DNA of 64,000 nucleotides from the NCBI GenBank assembly GCA_025642075.2, contig JAODUO010001701.1, positions 35,001 through 99,000 on the forward strand, written 5' to 3'. Position numbers and translations under genes: made by a program. This stretch comes from Ridgeia piscesae. Lineage: Eukaryota; Annelida; Polychaeta; Sabellida; Siboglinidae. The stretch's first letter is position 1. Every line of letters begins with the position of its first letter. This document shows, one piece after another, positions 9,905 to 21,496 of the stretch. Under the pieces are notes generated by a model. That model did not search any database. It saw only the letters and a list, made by a program, of their open reading frames with translations, and had not been told where the DNA came from.

Positions 9905-12780
9905 ACTCATTCACTCATTCAATCATTCAACCATTCACTCATTCACTCATTCACTCATTCACTCATTCACTCATTCACTCATTCACTCATTCACTCATTC
10001 ACTCATTCACTCATTCACTCATTCACTATTCACTCATTCACTCACTCTTTATATGACTCTTTTTCTCATTCACTCATTCACTCATTCACTCATTCACTCA
10101 TTCACTCATTCACTCATTCACTCATTCACTCATTCACTCTCATTCACTCATTCACCATTCACTCATTCACTCATTCACTCATTCACTCATTCACTCATTC
10201 ACTATTCACTATTCACCATTCACTCATTCACTCATTCACTCATTCATCATTCACTCATTCACTCATTCACTCATTCACTCATTCACTCATTCACTATTCA
10301 CCATTCACTCATTCACTATTTCACCATTCACTCATTCACTCATTCACTCATTCACTTATTCACTCATTCACTCATTCACTCATTCACTCATTCACTCATT
10401 CACTCATTCACTCATTCACTCATTCACTCATTCACCCATTCACTCATTCACTCATTCACTCATTCACTCATTCACTCATTCACTCATTCACTCATTCACT
10501 CATTCACTCATTCACTCATTCACTCATTCACTCATTCACTCATTCACTCATTCACTCATTCACTCATTCACTCATTCACTCATTCACTCATTCACTCATT
10601 CACTCATTCACTCACTCATTCACTCATTCACTCATTCACTCCTTCACTCATTCACTCATTCACTCATTCACTCATTCACTCATTCACTCATTCACTCATT
10701 CACTCATTCACTCATTCACTCATTCACTCATTCACTCATTCACTCATTCACTCATTCACTCATCACCATTCACTCATTCACCATCACTCATTCACTCATT
10801 CACTCATTCACTCATTCACTCATTCACTCATTCACTCATTCACTCATTCACTCATTCACTCATTCACTCATTCACTCTTCACTCATTCACTCATTCACTC
10901 ATTCACTCATTCACTCATTCACTCATTCACTCATTCACTCATTCACTCATTCACTCATTCACTCATTCACTCATTCACTCATTCACTCATTCACTCATTC
11001 ACTCATTCACTCATTCACTCATTCACTCATTCACTCATTCACTCATTCACTCATTCACTCATTCACTCATTCACTCATTCACTCATTCACTCATTCACTC
11101 ATTCACTCATTCACTCATTCACTCATTCACTCATTCACTCATTCACTCATTCACTCATTCACTCATTCACTCATTCCCTCATTCACTCATTCACTCATTC
11201 ACTCATTCACTCATTCACTCATTCACTCATTCACTCATTCACTCATTCACTCATTCCCCCCTTCACTCATTCACTCATTCACTCATTCACTCATTCACTC
11301 ATTCACTCATTCACTCATTCACTCATTCACTCATTCACTCATTCACTCATTCACTCATTCACTCATTCACTCATTCACTCATTCACTCATTCACTCATTC
11401 ACTCATTCACTCATTCACTCATTCACTCATTCACTCATTCACTCATTCACTCATTCACTCATTCACTCATTCACTCATTCACTATTCACTCATTCACTCA
11501 TTCACTCATTCACTCATTCACTCATTCACTCATTCACTCATTCACTCATTCACTCATTCACTCATTCACTCATTCACTCATTCCTCATTCACTCATTCAC
11601 TCATTCACTCATTCACTCATTCACTCATTCACTCATTCACTCATTCACTCATTCACTCATTCACTCATTCACTCATTCACTCATTCACTCATTCACTCAT
11701 TCCTCATTCCTCATTCACTCATTCACTCATTCACTCATTCACTCATTCACTCATTCACTCATTCACTCATTCCTCATTCACTCATTCACTCATTCACTCA
11801 TTCCTCTTCCTCATTCACTCTCATTTACTCATTCACTCATTCACTCATTCATCATTCACTCATTCACTCATTCACTCATTCACTCATTCACTCATTCACT
11901 CATTCCTCATTCACTCATTCACTCATTCACTCATTCACTCATTCACTCATTCACTCATTCACTCATTCACTCATTCACTCATTCCCTCATTCACTATTCA
12001 CTCATTCACTCATTCACTCATTCACTCATTCACTCATTCACTCATTCACTCATTCCTCATTTCACTCATTCACTCATTCACTCATTCACATAATTTCACT
12101 CATTCACTCTTCCCCACTTTCATCATTCACTCATTCACTCATTCACTCATCACTCTTCTATTCACTCATTCACTCATTCACTCATTCACTCATTCACTCA
12201 TTCACTCATTCCTCATTCACTCATTCACTCATTCACTCATTCACTCATTCACTCATTCACTCATTCACTCATTCCCCTCATTCACTATTCACTCATTCAC
12301 TCATTCACTATTCACTCATTCCTCTTCCTCATCCTCATTCACTCATTCACTCAATTCACCATTCACTCATTCACTCATTCACTCATTCACTCATTCATAT
12401 TCATCCACTCATTCACTCATTCACTACACTATTTCACTCTTTACTCATTCACTCATTCACTCATTCCTATTCACTCATTCACTCATTCACTCATTCACTC
12501 ATTCACTCATTCACTCATTCACTCTTTCCCTCATTCACTCATCCACTCATTCACTCATTCACTCATTCACTCATTCACTCATTCACTCTACATTCACTTT
12601 CCATCCACTCTTTCCACTCATTCACTCATTCACTCATTCACTCATTCACTCATTCACTCATTCACTCATTCACTCATTCACTCATTCACTCATTCACTCA
12701 TTCACTCATTCACTCATTCACTCATTCACTCATTCACTCATTCACTCATTCACCCACTCACTCCCCTCATTCAGTCACTG
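9905..12780. repeat. (CACTCATT)n octamer array, main 2.9-kb segment
   Basis: Roughly 350 octamers. The left half is very regular; the right part (from about 11580) carries many one- or two-base deletions such as ATTCCTC. A 918-codon open frame (H-S-L-I-H-S-F-T period) spans it, but a 24-bp period without stop words explains this. Confidence 0.96.
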
Positions 12781-12803
12781 ACTCACTCACTTTATTCGTT
12801 CAG

Positions 12804-12820
12804 AGATAAATGAATGTGAC
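12804..12820 (+). pseudogene. Truncated start of a type A EGF exon with intact acceptor
   Basis: A tttattcgttcag acceptor is followed by 17 bases of a type A exon start, then octamer repeat resumes. The true exon with its own acceptor follows 73 bp later, so this is a duplicated decoy 3' splice site. Confidence 0.7.
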
Positions 12821-12876
12821 ACCCACTCATTCACCTCATTCAGTCTCTCATTCACTCGCTCACTTTATCCTTTCAG

Positions 12877-12990
12877 AGATAAACGAATGTGAGAGCGAAC
12901 CATGTCAGAACGGAGCGACATGTTCTGACCACCTCGACATGTACAACTGCAGCTGCAAAGCTGGGTACACTGGCGTCACGTGTGAGACAG
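12877..12990 (+). CDS. EGF exon 12, type A
   Basis: 114 nt, phase 1-1, acceptor atcctttcag, donor gtatgg. It encodes [16 protein letters not shown] and ends G-V-T-C-E-T. Loop 1 is E-S-E-P rather than D-S-H-P. It opens block II, the duplicate of 1145-5070. Confidence 0.88.
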
Positions 12991-13478
12991 GTATGGCGGA
13001 CTAAGATTTCTCACTCACAAATGTAGAGGAAGTTTTGCTGCTAAAAATAAATCTGACATTTTTCGAAAAATTCTATACGAAAATTGTACTTTTGCAAATT
13101 TAGTATGCATGTTTTGCACGATTTGTGACAGTATTCTAGTATTGTGGGACTTCGGAAAGTTTTGAGCATAAAAGATACACTATATGTAGAAAAATCCAAG
13201 TCCAATGACATTTGAAGAAAAAATTTCAAACTGGAGGTTGCGTGGGAGGTTAGCGACTATAAAATATGATAGGTATTGGTCCTTACCACCACAATCAAAA
13301 CTGCGCAGCTATTCTCGTTTACTTATGAATATTTGAACATCATTTTATCATTCAATCACTAGAAGATTTTAGTGAGCGCATCTTAAGAAAACGTATTACT
13401 TGTGAACATTGGTTTTAGTATTAGTTCAAAATATATTTGAGTGATGTCCCATGTTTCCTTGTATCACTCTGTTGTCAG
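12991..13478 (+). other. Intron, paralogous to 1259-1834
   Basis: No separate feature. Shares many long words with the equivalent block I intron, somewhat shortened. Confidence 0.65.
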
Positions 13479-13592
13479 AGATCAATGAATGTGACAGCAA
13501 CCCATGTATGAATGGGTCGACATGTGTCGACGGGATCAACGGGTACAACTGGACATGCGTCGCAGGATACACCGGCGACAGGTGTCAGACAG
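13479..13592 (+). CDS. EGF exon 13, type B, cysteine 4 replaced by Trp
   Basis: 114 nt, phase 1-1 with good splice sites (gttgtcag, gtaggt). The codon for the fourth cysteine is TGG, giving Y-N-W-T-C, and the end reads C-Q-T. Cys 2 would lose its partner (EGF pairing 1-3, 2-4, 5-6). The frame is open, so the exon is still splice-competent but encodes an unstable module. Confidence 0.8.
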
Positions 13593-13784
13593 GTAGGTTT
13601 ATAAATCTTAGTTACGTGATAAACATCCTCATTTTACATACGTAAGTGCGTACGCGTACTTCCTGCTCGTTTGTATTAGAGTATCGTTGTCATAAGAATA
13701 CTTCGTGCTGAAAACAGTAATGTCTGCCGTCAAAAGGGGATAGTTATGTTATATACATTCTCGCGTGTGTTTATGTCCGTGCAG

Positions 13785-13898
13785 ATATTGACGACTGTGC
13801 AAACGTGACGTGCATGAACGGTGGCACGTGCCAAGACATGATCGACGACTATAGGTGTTTGTGCGTGGCCGGCTACACTGGCTCCAACTGCAGCGTCG
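13785..13898 (+). CDS. EGF exon 14, type C
   Basis: 114 nt, phase 1-1, acceptor tccgtgcag, donor gtgagtga. It encodes [10 protein letters not shown] and ends G-S-N-C-S-V. It has D-M-I-D-D-Y in place of D-L-V-D-D-Y and C-V-A-G in place of C-A-A-G. Confidence 0.88.
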
Positions 13899-14086
13899 GT
13901 GAGTGAACGTTCGAACTTCGAGGGGAACCAACATTTCCGACAACACGTTAGTGAATAATTATAATATAGCTGTGGCATACGTTGTGCTTAAAAGACAACA
14001 AATGGCAGATAGGCACGGCGGAAGACTGCAAGGTTATCGAAGTTTTACAACTGCCGTATCATCTGTAAATATTCGTCTTTGTGTAG

Positions 14087-14135
14087 ATATCGACGATTGC
14101 GCCAGCAAATTGTGTATGAGCGTTACATGTGATAC
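14087..14135 (+). pseudogene. Half-length relic of a type C EGF exon
   Basis: After tgtgtag it reads D-I-D-D-C-A-S-K-L-C-M-S-V-T-C and then loses homology. Equivalent to 2442, so the truncation predates the block duplication. An open frame runs on into the next exon, but the intron has a TGA right after the preceding donor. Confidence 0.65.
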
Positions 14136-14248
14136 ATTTTTAATATTACTCATTGTTATCGAGTTGATTGTTGTTAACTATGTTCCTTTTCATAGTCGTA
14201 TCAATTCCTTGGTATGTAAACTTGTCCCTTACTTCTTTCTTCATTCAG

Positions 14249-14362
14249 ATATAAATGAATGTGACAGCCATCCATGCGAGAACGGAGCGACATGTTCTGA
14301 CCAATTCGACATGTACAACTGCAGCTGCGTAGCTGGGTACACTGGCGTCACGTGTGAGACAG
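14249..14362 (+). CDS. EGF exon 15, type A
   Basis: 114 nt, phase 1-1, acceptor ttcattcag, donor gtatgg. It encodes [16 protein letters not shown] and ends G-V-T-C-E-T. Block II equivalent of exon 4. Confidence 0.88.
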
Positions 14363-14924
14363 GTATGGCGGACTAATAGATCTCATGGACATTCGGTGAT
14401 TTGGGGGTTGTATAGACATGTATTATGTTCCAATATAAAAATGATAGAACGATAAAGAAAATCGGACGTTCAGCGATAAATAATATTATGGAAGTTGTAA
14501 TGTTGCTAAACTAGCGAACATTTACTTTGACGATTTGTAGGATTTCACATTAGAACGGACTTTCATTGACTTGTTATCGAAGTCAAACTTATATCCACTC
14601 AGTAGATTAGCAACGATAAAGGTTTATTTTGTTACAGACGTTAATGTGACTTTTGGACTTGACTTAAAACTCTGGCGATTACGTATTGTGGCACGTTCGC
14701 TTTTGGTGTTAAGATGCGTTAGCTAATGGTCTCTACTACAATCACTGCAACAATGCAGCTGTTGTCATAATCGCCTGAATCTCTGAAGAATGTATAAAAC
14801 TAAAACGAGGACATATATAACGCCCCATCTTACTGAGCGAGATACATGTGAACCATGCTCGTAACATTATTTCGTGATGCAGTGGAGTTATATCCATTAC
14901 TTGTCTGTGTCTTTCTGCCCTCAG
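14363..14924 (+). other. Intron, paralogous to 2719-3229
   Basis: Nothing beyond the paralogous intron sequence is recognised. Confidence 0.6.
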
Positions 14925-15038
14925 ACATCAATGAATGTGACAATAACACATGTATGTATGGAGCGACATGTGTCGATGAGGTCAACGGGTACAACTGCAC
15001 ATGCGCGGCAGGATATACCGGCGACAGGTGTGAGACAG
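14925..15038 (+). CDS. EGF exon 16, type B
   Basis: 114 nt, phase 1-1, acceptor tgccctcag, donor gtaggt. It encodes D-I-N-E-C-D-N-N-T-C-M-Y-G-A-T-C and ends G-D-R-C-E-T. Complete cysteine set; loop 1 N-N-T-C is an N-glycosylation sequon. Confidence 0.88.
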
Positions 15039-15504
15039 GTAGGTGTCCTGCTTGTATGTGATGTTTGTCATAATAGCATGACCGCCATGATATGACTGAT
15101 TGTCAGTGTTCGGTATTATTAATTGATTCGCACTTATTATCTATGTAACGCTAACATTTGCGATTTATAATGCACGAGAACGTGTCAGCGGTGTCACCAT
15201 AAATTTCGTATAAAATAATGATATCTAAATTAACTAAATAAATAGATAAATTCACGTACATAAAATTTCAAAAAAGCCTTACTGTTGCCACTTCTGAGGC
15301 ATTTGCAAACGTAAACAAATTCTTTTTCAAAATAGCCGTAGACCATAGTATCCTACCCGATAACACAAATTTGACACGCTTTCGTAAACGAATCGCTTTG
15401 TTAAGATTTGTGAACATTGGCTGGACAATAGCACGATTGTACAGTGTAACGTTTTAATTGCCGATGAATTTTAATGCGCCTACATTCGTTTATTTTTACT
15501 CCAG
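15039..15504 (+). other. Intron, nothing recognised
   Basis: AT-rich; no mobile element ends or exon relics seen. Confidence 0.5.
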
Positions 15505-15618
15505 ATATCGACGAATGCGAGGGCAATCCTTGTCAAAACGGAGCAACTTGTACTGACTTCATCAATGGATACAACTGCAGCTGTAAAGCTGGATACAGTG
15601 GCGTCACGTGTGAGACTG
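15505..15618 (+). CDS. EGF exon 17, divergent type A
   Basis: 114 nt, phase 1-1, acceptor ttactccag, donor gtatga. It encodes [16 protein letters not shown] with F-I-N-G-Y-N-C-S-C and ends S-G-V-T-C-E-T. It is an A/B hybrid in the middle loop. The broken counterpart is at 6204. Confidence 0.88.
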
Positions 15619-15834
15619 GTATGATGGACTAATGCACCATTGTGTATATAACGCGCGAATACGTTGATGTGTTTTAAAATTTAACGTTGCTTTCTCAATA
15701 TTAGAAAGTTCATGGTACCAGTATAAGCCGGTGAGACATTAAGGAAAATTTGACATTGGTCGATTATTATTATGATGTGGAATCTGTAATTTTGCAACAT
15801 GCAACATTATTTGTTTGTATCTGTCTGTTGTCAG

Positions 15835-15948
15835 ATATCAACGAATGTGACGCCAGCCCTTGTATGAATGGAGCGACATGTGTCGACGGCATCAATGGGT
15901 ACAACTGCACATGCGCGGCAGGATACAACGGCGACAGGTGTGAGACAG
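15835..15948 (+). CDS. EGF exon 18, type B
   Basis: 114 nt, phase 1-1, acceptor gttgtcag, donor gtaggt. It encodes D-I-N-E-C-D-A-S-P-C-M-N-G-A-T-C and ends G-D-R-C-E-T with Y-N-G-D in place of Y-T-G-D. Counterpart of exon 8. Confidence 0.88.
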
Positions 15949-16245
15949 GTAGGTTTGAACATGTTACACCTTTATGCAATAAATGTCTTACTTGTAAATA
16001 CTAGTAAGACCTCTACGATATAAACACTTGCAATTGTTAGGCTTAATTCAGTGGCCCACATGTTTGAAATCAAAGAGGAACAAAAACCTTCTAAGGGTAT
16101 TGTTGTACACTCTCTATAACTAAAATATGTCTACGTTGTCTAAATAAAGAACTCAATAAAATGCCACCAAGCTACTTTCAAAGTGTCCCAAACGCTGATG
16201 GGTTGTCAATTATCAAAAAATGCAAAGCCATACACAGATTCGCAG

Positions 16246-16314
16246 CGTTACTAACACAACCTGAGTCGAACGAATCTATAACAGCAACAAACAGGACAAC
16301 AACTGCTCCACCGG
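16246..16314 (+). CDS. Short mucin exon with a single repeat unit
   Basis: 69 nt, phase 1-1, acceptor ttcgcag, donor gtaaat. It encodes a short lead then N-E-S-I-T-A-T-N-R-T-T-T-A-P-P, a single diverged copy of the unit repeated nine times at 4013-4444. The flanking introns match those of the long mucin exon. The acceptor choice is the only AG that gives a phase-1 start close to the lead; it is less certain than the donor. Confidence 0.65.
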
Positions 16315-16888
16315 GTAAATTTATCATAATACACGGAGTATGTTCATTTAACTAATAGCCATGTGTATTGCTTCAACCTGTTTTCCTCTAATTTTGCCTT
16401 GAACAAAGAAAAGGATCAGTCAAATGTGGGATTGTTGTTATATCACATATTATTTAATCGGATAGTCATTGATACTTAATATATGCAAGTTGCAGTTTTC
16501 AACATTTTCAAAATATATTTGTTGTGCCTACACCCCACGAGTTGTGAGAGTGGTTCAACAATGCGTGATCTTAGAGACTTTGACCATATATCATATAGCC
16601 ATCACATCCAACTACAAAGGACATTCAATTATTTGTTATCGGAGTCGGACGTGAAATCGCTCAGTAAATTATATAATAATGTTTTATTAGATGATTTGGT
16701 CTTGATTAAAAAAAACTATCGTTGGAGTCACGTGGCACGTTTGCGCACATTAGTTAGATGTGTCTATTAACCTCACTGAAAGTGCGCATCTGTTTCATAA
16801 TCGTCTCTACCATTCAAACATTTAATTTTAACAGAGGATATATACCGACAATGGAACTAAGCGTAGTTTTGTGTCTTTCTTTTGTCAG
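16315..16888 (+). other. Intron, paralogous to 4446-4978
   Basis: Only the duplicated intron is recognised. Confidence 0.65.
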
Positions 16889-17002
16889 AAGTCAATGAAT
16901 GTGACAGTAACCCATGCATGAATGGATCGACATGTGTCGACGGAATGAACGGGTACAACTGCACATGCGCGGCTGGGTACACCGGCGACAGGTGTGACAG
17001 AG
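16889..17002 (+). CDS. EGF exon 19, type B
   Basis: 114 nt, phase 1-1, acceptor ttttgtcag, donor gtaagg. It encodes [16 protein letters not shown] and ends G-D-R-C-D-R instead of C-E-T. The intact version of the scrambled relic at 4979. Confidence 0.88.
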
Positions 17003-18905
17003 GTAAGGTGGAACATGTCAGTAACGTTTGTCATAACAGCACGATCTTTTTACTAGCATAACACAAGTGTTATAAGCAACATAAATAAATTGTATTCACA
17101 GTATACAACAAAATACAAATACAGTCAAACATCATAGAGTACATATACATATATTGACATGCCATACAGTAGTAGGCCTAATACTATTTAGTTTTGCCCT
17201 TTCGTGCTTATTGGCAGTTGCTCAATCCCCGTGGTATGACATAATTACGGTATTTGTTCGTTCGTGTTAATGGTAAAGGATACATATTTCACTTTATAAT
17301 GACGTACCAGCGACCAGCTACGAGAACAATATTTAAATTCACAGTGCATTTATATTACTGAAACTTACGTAGCAATTAAGCGTACATTGAGTTTAGCTAG
17401 GTAGTCTGACACTACAAGATTATGTGAATCACACGCTACACGCACTAAATCGTACATATGGACACACGCAAATAATCACACAGTAGTATGCACGCACACA
17501 AACCATCCGTACTTATAGTATGTCTAACATAGGAGCAAGCACACTAACTATCACTCACTCATTCAGTAACTCAGTCAATCAGTTCATTAATTCGCCAACT
17601 CGCTCGCTCTCTCACCCACACATCGCACGCACGCACGCCATACAGACACATAGGAAATACTTCATAACGCCTTTGAGGAAGGATAATCATTACTGATTTT
17701 GATTTTAATTGGTCGCTAGGCGGCGTTACCTTAAAATAAAGACAAATATAACAGGTGTAAATAAAAGCTTTATTTCCTGATGGTGTCCGCTTTAAACAGC
17801 TGATCGGCGTCTGTCCCACCTGAGTTTCAGCCTAACTGATGGTATGTCACTGGCTTCCATATACATTTGTAGTCATATACAAAACACTGTGTGTAAAATA
17901 CGTCTAAAACTTATTTTAAAAAATTGCCTCAAATCAAAACGAGGCGAACAGATTTTGATCTCGGACGCTGACCACGTGACTACAGTGTGCCAAATCGCGA
18001 TGTGTAGAAATCTTTCGTTAAGGAGTAATGTTTCAATTTATCGGATGAAATGGTAACCATCTATTCAAAATAATCACCGCAGGACAGTTAACGAACAGCT
18101 CCTGGTCTTTATACAGTAAATGTGTTGTGGTTTGTTGCACAATGATGATTTTGAACATGATAAAGATGATGATTAGCAGCAACCGAGTACCACCGGCGTA
18201 ACCGTAATGTAAGTCACTTTTGGTCATGTTTGCCGTGACGTGATTATCGTCTCACAAAATACTGTAACTTGTGAAAGTTTGCACAATAAACAACAACATA
18301 TGTAATGCTTTCCTTGCATGATATTAATTAAATTAGTGATTGTGTTTAATGATGTCGAATGATACATTACTGAACGATGTAAAAGATTTGTTATCCCTAG
18401 TCATACTCACTAACTCAGTAGTATTGCCAAAGGCAATGCCATTGCGCTATTGACTATTACTAGTATTATAATTATGAATATGATCATTATGATGGCATCA
18501 ATTTAAGATATAAGTTAAATCCCTCAAACTAAAACTAGTCATAGTGTAAGTGTCTGTAAGGCAGATTTGTCGGAATCTGAGTGGTCCAGATTCCGGAGTA
18601 TAACATCATTATTTTGTAATTAAATTATGCATAACAAGTTCTGTGACTGAGGAATTATCTATGAATATTATATTATTACCAACGACAATGTCAATGGCCT
18701 AAACATTCAAGTCTAATTCTAAATTAATCTTTGTATTGTTATTATTGTCTAATAAAGTTGCACCAGTTTCTGGGGGTAATAGTGATTCAGATATGCCTTA
18801 AAGCTTACAAAGTTGGTTTATAACATATCTAAGTAATAGACACTAGAGAGTCAAGATTTGAGATTGTCTTTCATCATCAGCATTCCATATCTTGTGTGAT
18901 GATCC
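17003..18905 (+). other. Long intron; left part resembles flank of a lost type F exon
   Basis: About 17300-17700 resembles the sequence upstream of the F exons at 20852 and 23951 (the tract near 17400 compares with about 23440, and the ggaaatactt tract near 17651 with 23882), but homology stops where the acceptor should be. From 17700 to 18905 I recognise nothing certain. Confidence 0.5.
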
Positions 18906-18909
18906 TTAA

Positions 18910-20049
18910 CTCTTTACTGCGCAGACCGTCCAAAACCGCCCAACCCCTCGTACGCGCAGACCGTCCAAAACCGCCCAGTAAACTCACAGTTTGTGGGCCT
19001 TTCGTTTACCGCGATCACATCCTTCTTTTACATTAACCAGCCAGCTGAAACTGCTGATCTAAGCTCTATGTAGGTCACGGAAGCATGTGCTGTTGCCATC
19101 TTGTGAAAAATTGTTTTCGTTTGCGTATTAAGTGAGTTTATTTGGAAGGATGTTGAAGTGCCTTCGTCTAGTTAACCTCAGACATCGTGCGGCATTTGGC
19201 GGATATTATTGAGATCATTTCTCGACGATTTTGAGTCGGATATCAATGTTTGCAATGTGAATAATGTCGACAGCGTTCACGGAGACCCTGTTATCGTCCA
19301 TCTACGTTGTCTGTGCGACTTTTCGTTGTTGAGATACGAAGTAGATGACCCGGCGGCGGCATGTTCATTTTGCCAATATGCAGCCATTTTGTTGATCGGA
19401 TCACCGTCTGTACTTCGTTTGGTTTATTTATTTTAGGGTATTTTATTAATATGCACTATGGTCTCATTGCTTCTGATAAGGGAGCATCTGTTTGTGAAAG
19501 GAGTCTACTGTCCTTCATTATTCGAGTGTTGATTTTACATACGAAAAGAACATTCCATTCGGCAATATGATCGGTAAACGATAGCCATTTTGTAAATTAT
19601 GGCATGATTTTTTTCTTCCGTCGCATTGGGGTTGTTTACAAAAGAAATTATAATTTGAAAACTAATCGTCAAAATTGGATAAATGTTTTACTAGGATAAA
19701 CCTAACATTCATGGCTGCATTCGTTCCACAGGATCACTGTTGTGTGTTCTAAAAAAGTAATATGTAGCATGATGAAGTTGCTTATTTATTTTGTCATCAT
19801 AATTGTTAAAGTTAGCTTCAAAATCTTAAATGTAACCAATTGCAACACATTAATGTTAATAACACATTTTATTAACACAATCATTCCATGTACAGTGCAA
19901 TTAATTTCATATATTTTCTTGCATTAGTTGTCGAGTTATTATAATTTTAATGCAAACAACATGCAGCGTAATTCACAGATGGCTGCCATCTTAAAATTGT
20001 CTGCCCACAGCAGGGTGTAAAATAAGAAGACTGTCTGCCCAGTAAAGAG
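18910..20049 (+). mobile_element. piggyBac-like non-autonomous element, copy 1 (TTAA ends)
   Basis: 1,140 bp flanked by TTAA at 18906-18909 and 20050-20053. Terminal inverted repeats are CTCTTTACTGCGCAGAC at the left and its complement with one mismatch at the right. TTAA target duplication is the hallmark of piggyBac-type transposition. A tandem GCGCAGACCGTCCAAAAC motif lies just inside the left end. No transposase is encoded. A 69-codon frame at 19361 starting M-F-I-L-P-I-C-S-H-F-V-D-R is conserved in the other two copies. Confidence 0.82.
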
Positions 20050-20053
20050 TTAA

Positions 20054-20669
20054 TAACATGTGGACTAAACGACATTGACCATGTGTATGTGACATGAAAA
20101 CAATCATTACAAACAGTTTAATTTACATTATTACTACTTTACATATTTGCAACATAAATGAATGTCAGTGATAAAAGTAAGTAGCTGACATAATTTTATG
20201 TTGTGAATTGAAGTGAGGAGGTATCTAATCATTGAACAGAATCCGGGTCTTAGTAGAATGTCAGTGGCGCCACCATGTGGACAGGTTGGTGGGACATGCC
20301 ACACGGACATGGCTTCAATGGTGTTGCAAAGTGACCAGCTACAGAGCAATTATTAGTAAATCCTTGGTGAACACAGTACAATCCACTGAATCTTGTCAGA
20401 AATACACTGAATTTGTTTTTAGATAGTTTTACCCTTCTAGGTTACTCACACGCAAACACGCATGCATTCTGTCAATTGCACTGATGTATAGACGCAAGCA
20501 ATTATGCACTAATTCACACATGCATTCACACAAGACACTGGCATATAAAATATCATGAGTATGAATATAAACGTGCTCAAATTAATTGTTCAGCACAAAT
20601 TTACTTATGCATGCGTGCTAGCACATTCGCAGACGCACACAGATATACACAAACAAATACAATACATGC

Positions 20670-20673
<4 letters not shown>
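20054..20673 (+). other. Intron, paralogous to about 25335-25630 and 29885-30240
   Basis: The segment about 20055-20345 recurs near 25.4 kb and 30.0 kb (shared words around gtcagtggcgccaccatg). It marks repeated duplication of the G/F exon block with its introns. No gene. Confidence 0.6.

Positions 20674-20710
<37 letters not shown>
20674..20710. repeat. (TA)n microsatellite
   Basis: About 37 bases, 140 bp before exon 20. Confidence 0.93.
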
Positions 20711-20712
<2 letters not shown>

Positions 20713-20851
20713 AACATGAACACAAATTAATATGCATGCATCCATTAAGTCTATGGCAGGCATTTATGCATACAAACACACACACATAAAACGTTTTAAT
20801 ACAACTGATTTAAAGCAAATTTTACTGATGACACATTGTTTCTTTGCGCAG

Positions 20852-20965
20852 ACATCGACGAGTGCGCCAGCAGTCCATGTGAGCATGGTGGCAACTGCAC
20901 CGACCAGGTTGACGGTTTCTCGTGCCAGTGTCCCACTGGGTACAGTGGCACTGTGTGTGAAACAG
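20852..20965 (+). CDS. EGF exon 20, type F
   Basis: 114 nt, phase 1-1, acceptor ctttgcgcag, donor gtatgt. It encodes [16 protein letters not shown] and ends S-G-T-V-C-E-T. Calcium-binding start and C-T-D-x4-F motif are present. Confidence 0.88.
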
Positions 20966-21014
20966 GTATGTGTTGTTGAAATGATCTTCCTTTTGCCGGA
21001 TATTCTATCATGTA

Positions 21015-21016
21015 TG

Positions 21017-21052
<36 letters not shown>

Positions 21053-21086
21053 TGTGTCGTGCGTGCGTGCGTGCGTGCGTGCGTGT
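21015..21086. repeat. (GTGC)n microsatellite
   Basis: About 72 bases with one interruption near 21054. Confidence 0.93.
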
Positions 21087-21496
21087 ACTAACAAGGTTTA
21101 TTTTTTGTTCAGTGTATACTACACTATTTATTTTACACTTATACTGTGTTAGATTTGCTACATTATATGTTGCTAAGAAATATTAATGTAATGTGCATGT
21201 GTGACAACTTTATGTTAGGTATTGCGACGATTAGGAACCTGCAATAACTGAATTCAACTTACAGTAAATTCCAGGGTTTAATTTATCTACGACAGTCTTG
21301 GGGGGGGGGCAAAACCCTACAATTGCATGCACACATTCCCATGTTACTCCTGAAGTGCAGAATAAATTTGACCTTGATATTGACCTCCTTTCTTTCATCA
21401 CTGATACTATATGATTGGTTTTCACATTCTCTTTCCATTTCCCATATACATTTTTTCTTCCATAAAATTTGTAATCACCAACAGTGTATCACATTA

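Noticed and set aside
10053..12809. 918-codon plus-strand open frame with H-S-L-I-H-S-F-T period
   Set aside because: It is the CACTCATT octamer array read as codons. A 24-bp period without stop words stays open by itself, and it runs straight through an intron into a splice acceptor.
13903..14376. 157-codon frame spanning intron, relic and exon 14249-14362
   Set aside because: Retention of this intron would hit a TGA directly after the donor at 13899, so the frame cannot be reached from the preceding exon. Exon boundaries are strong.
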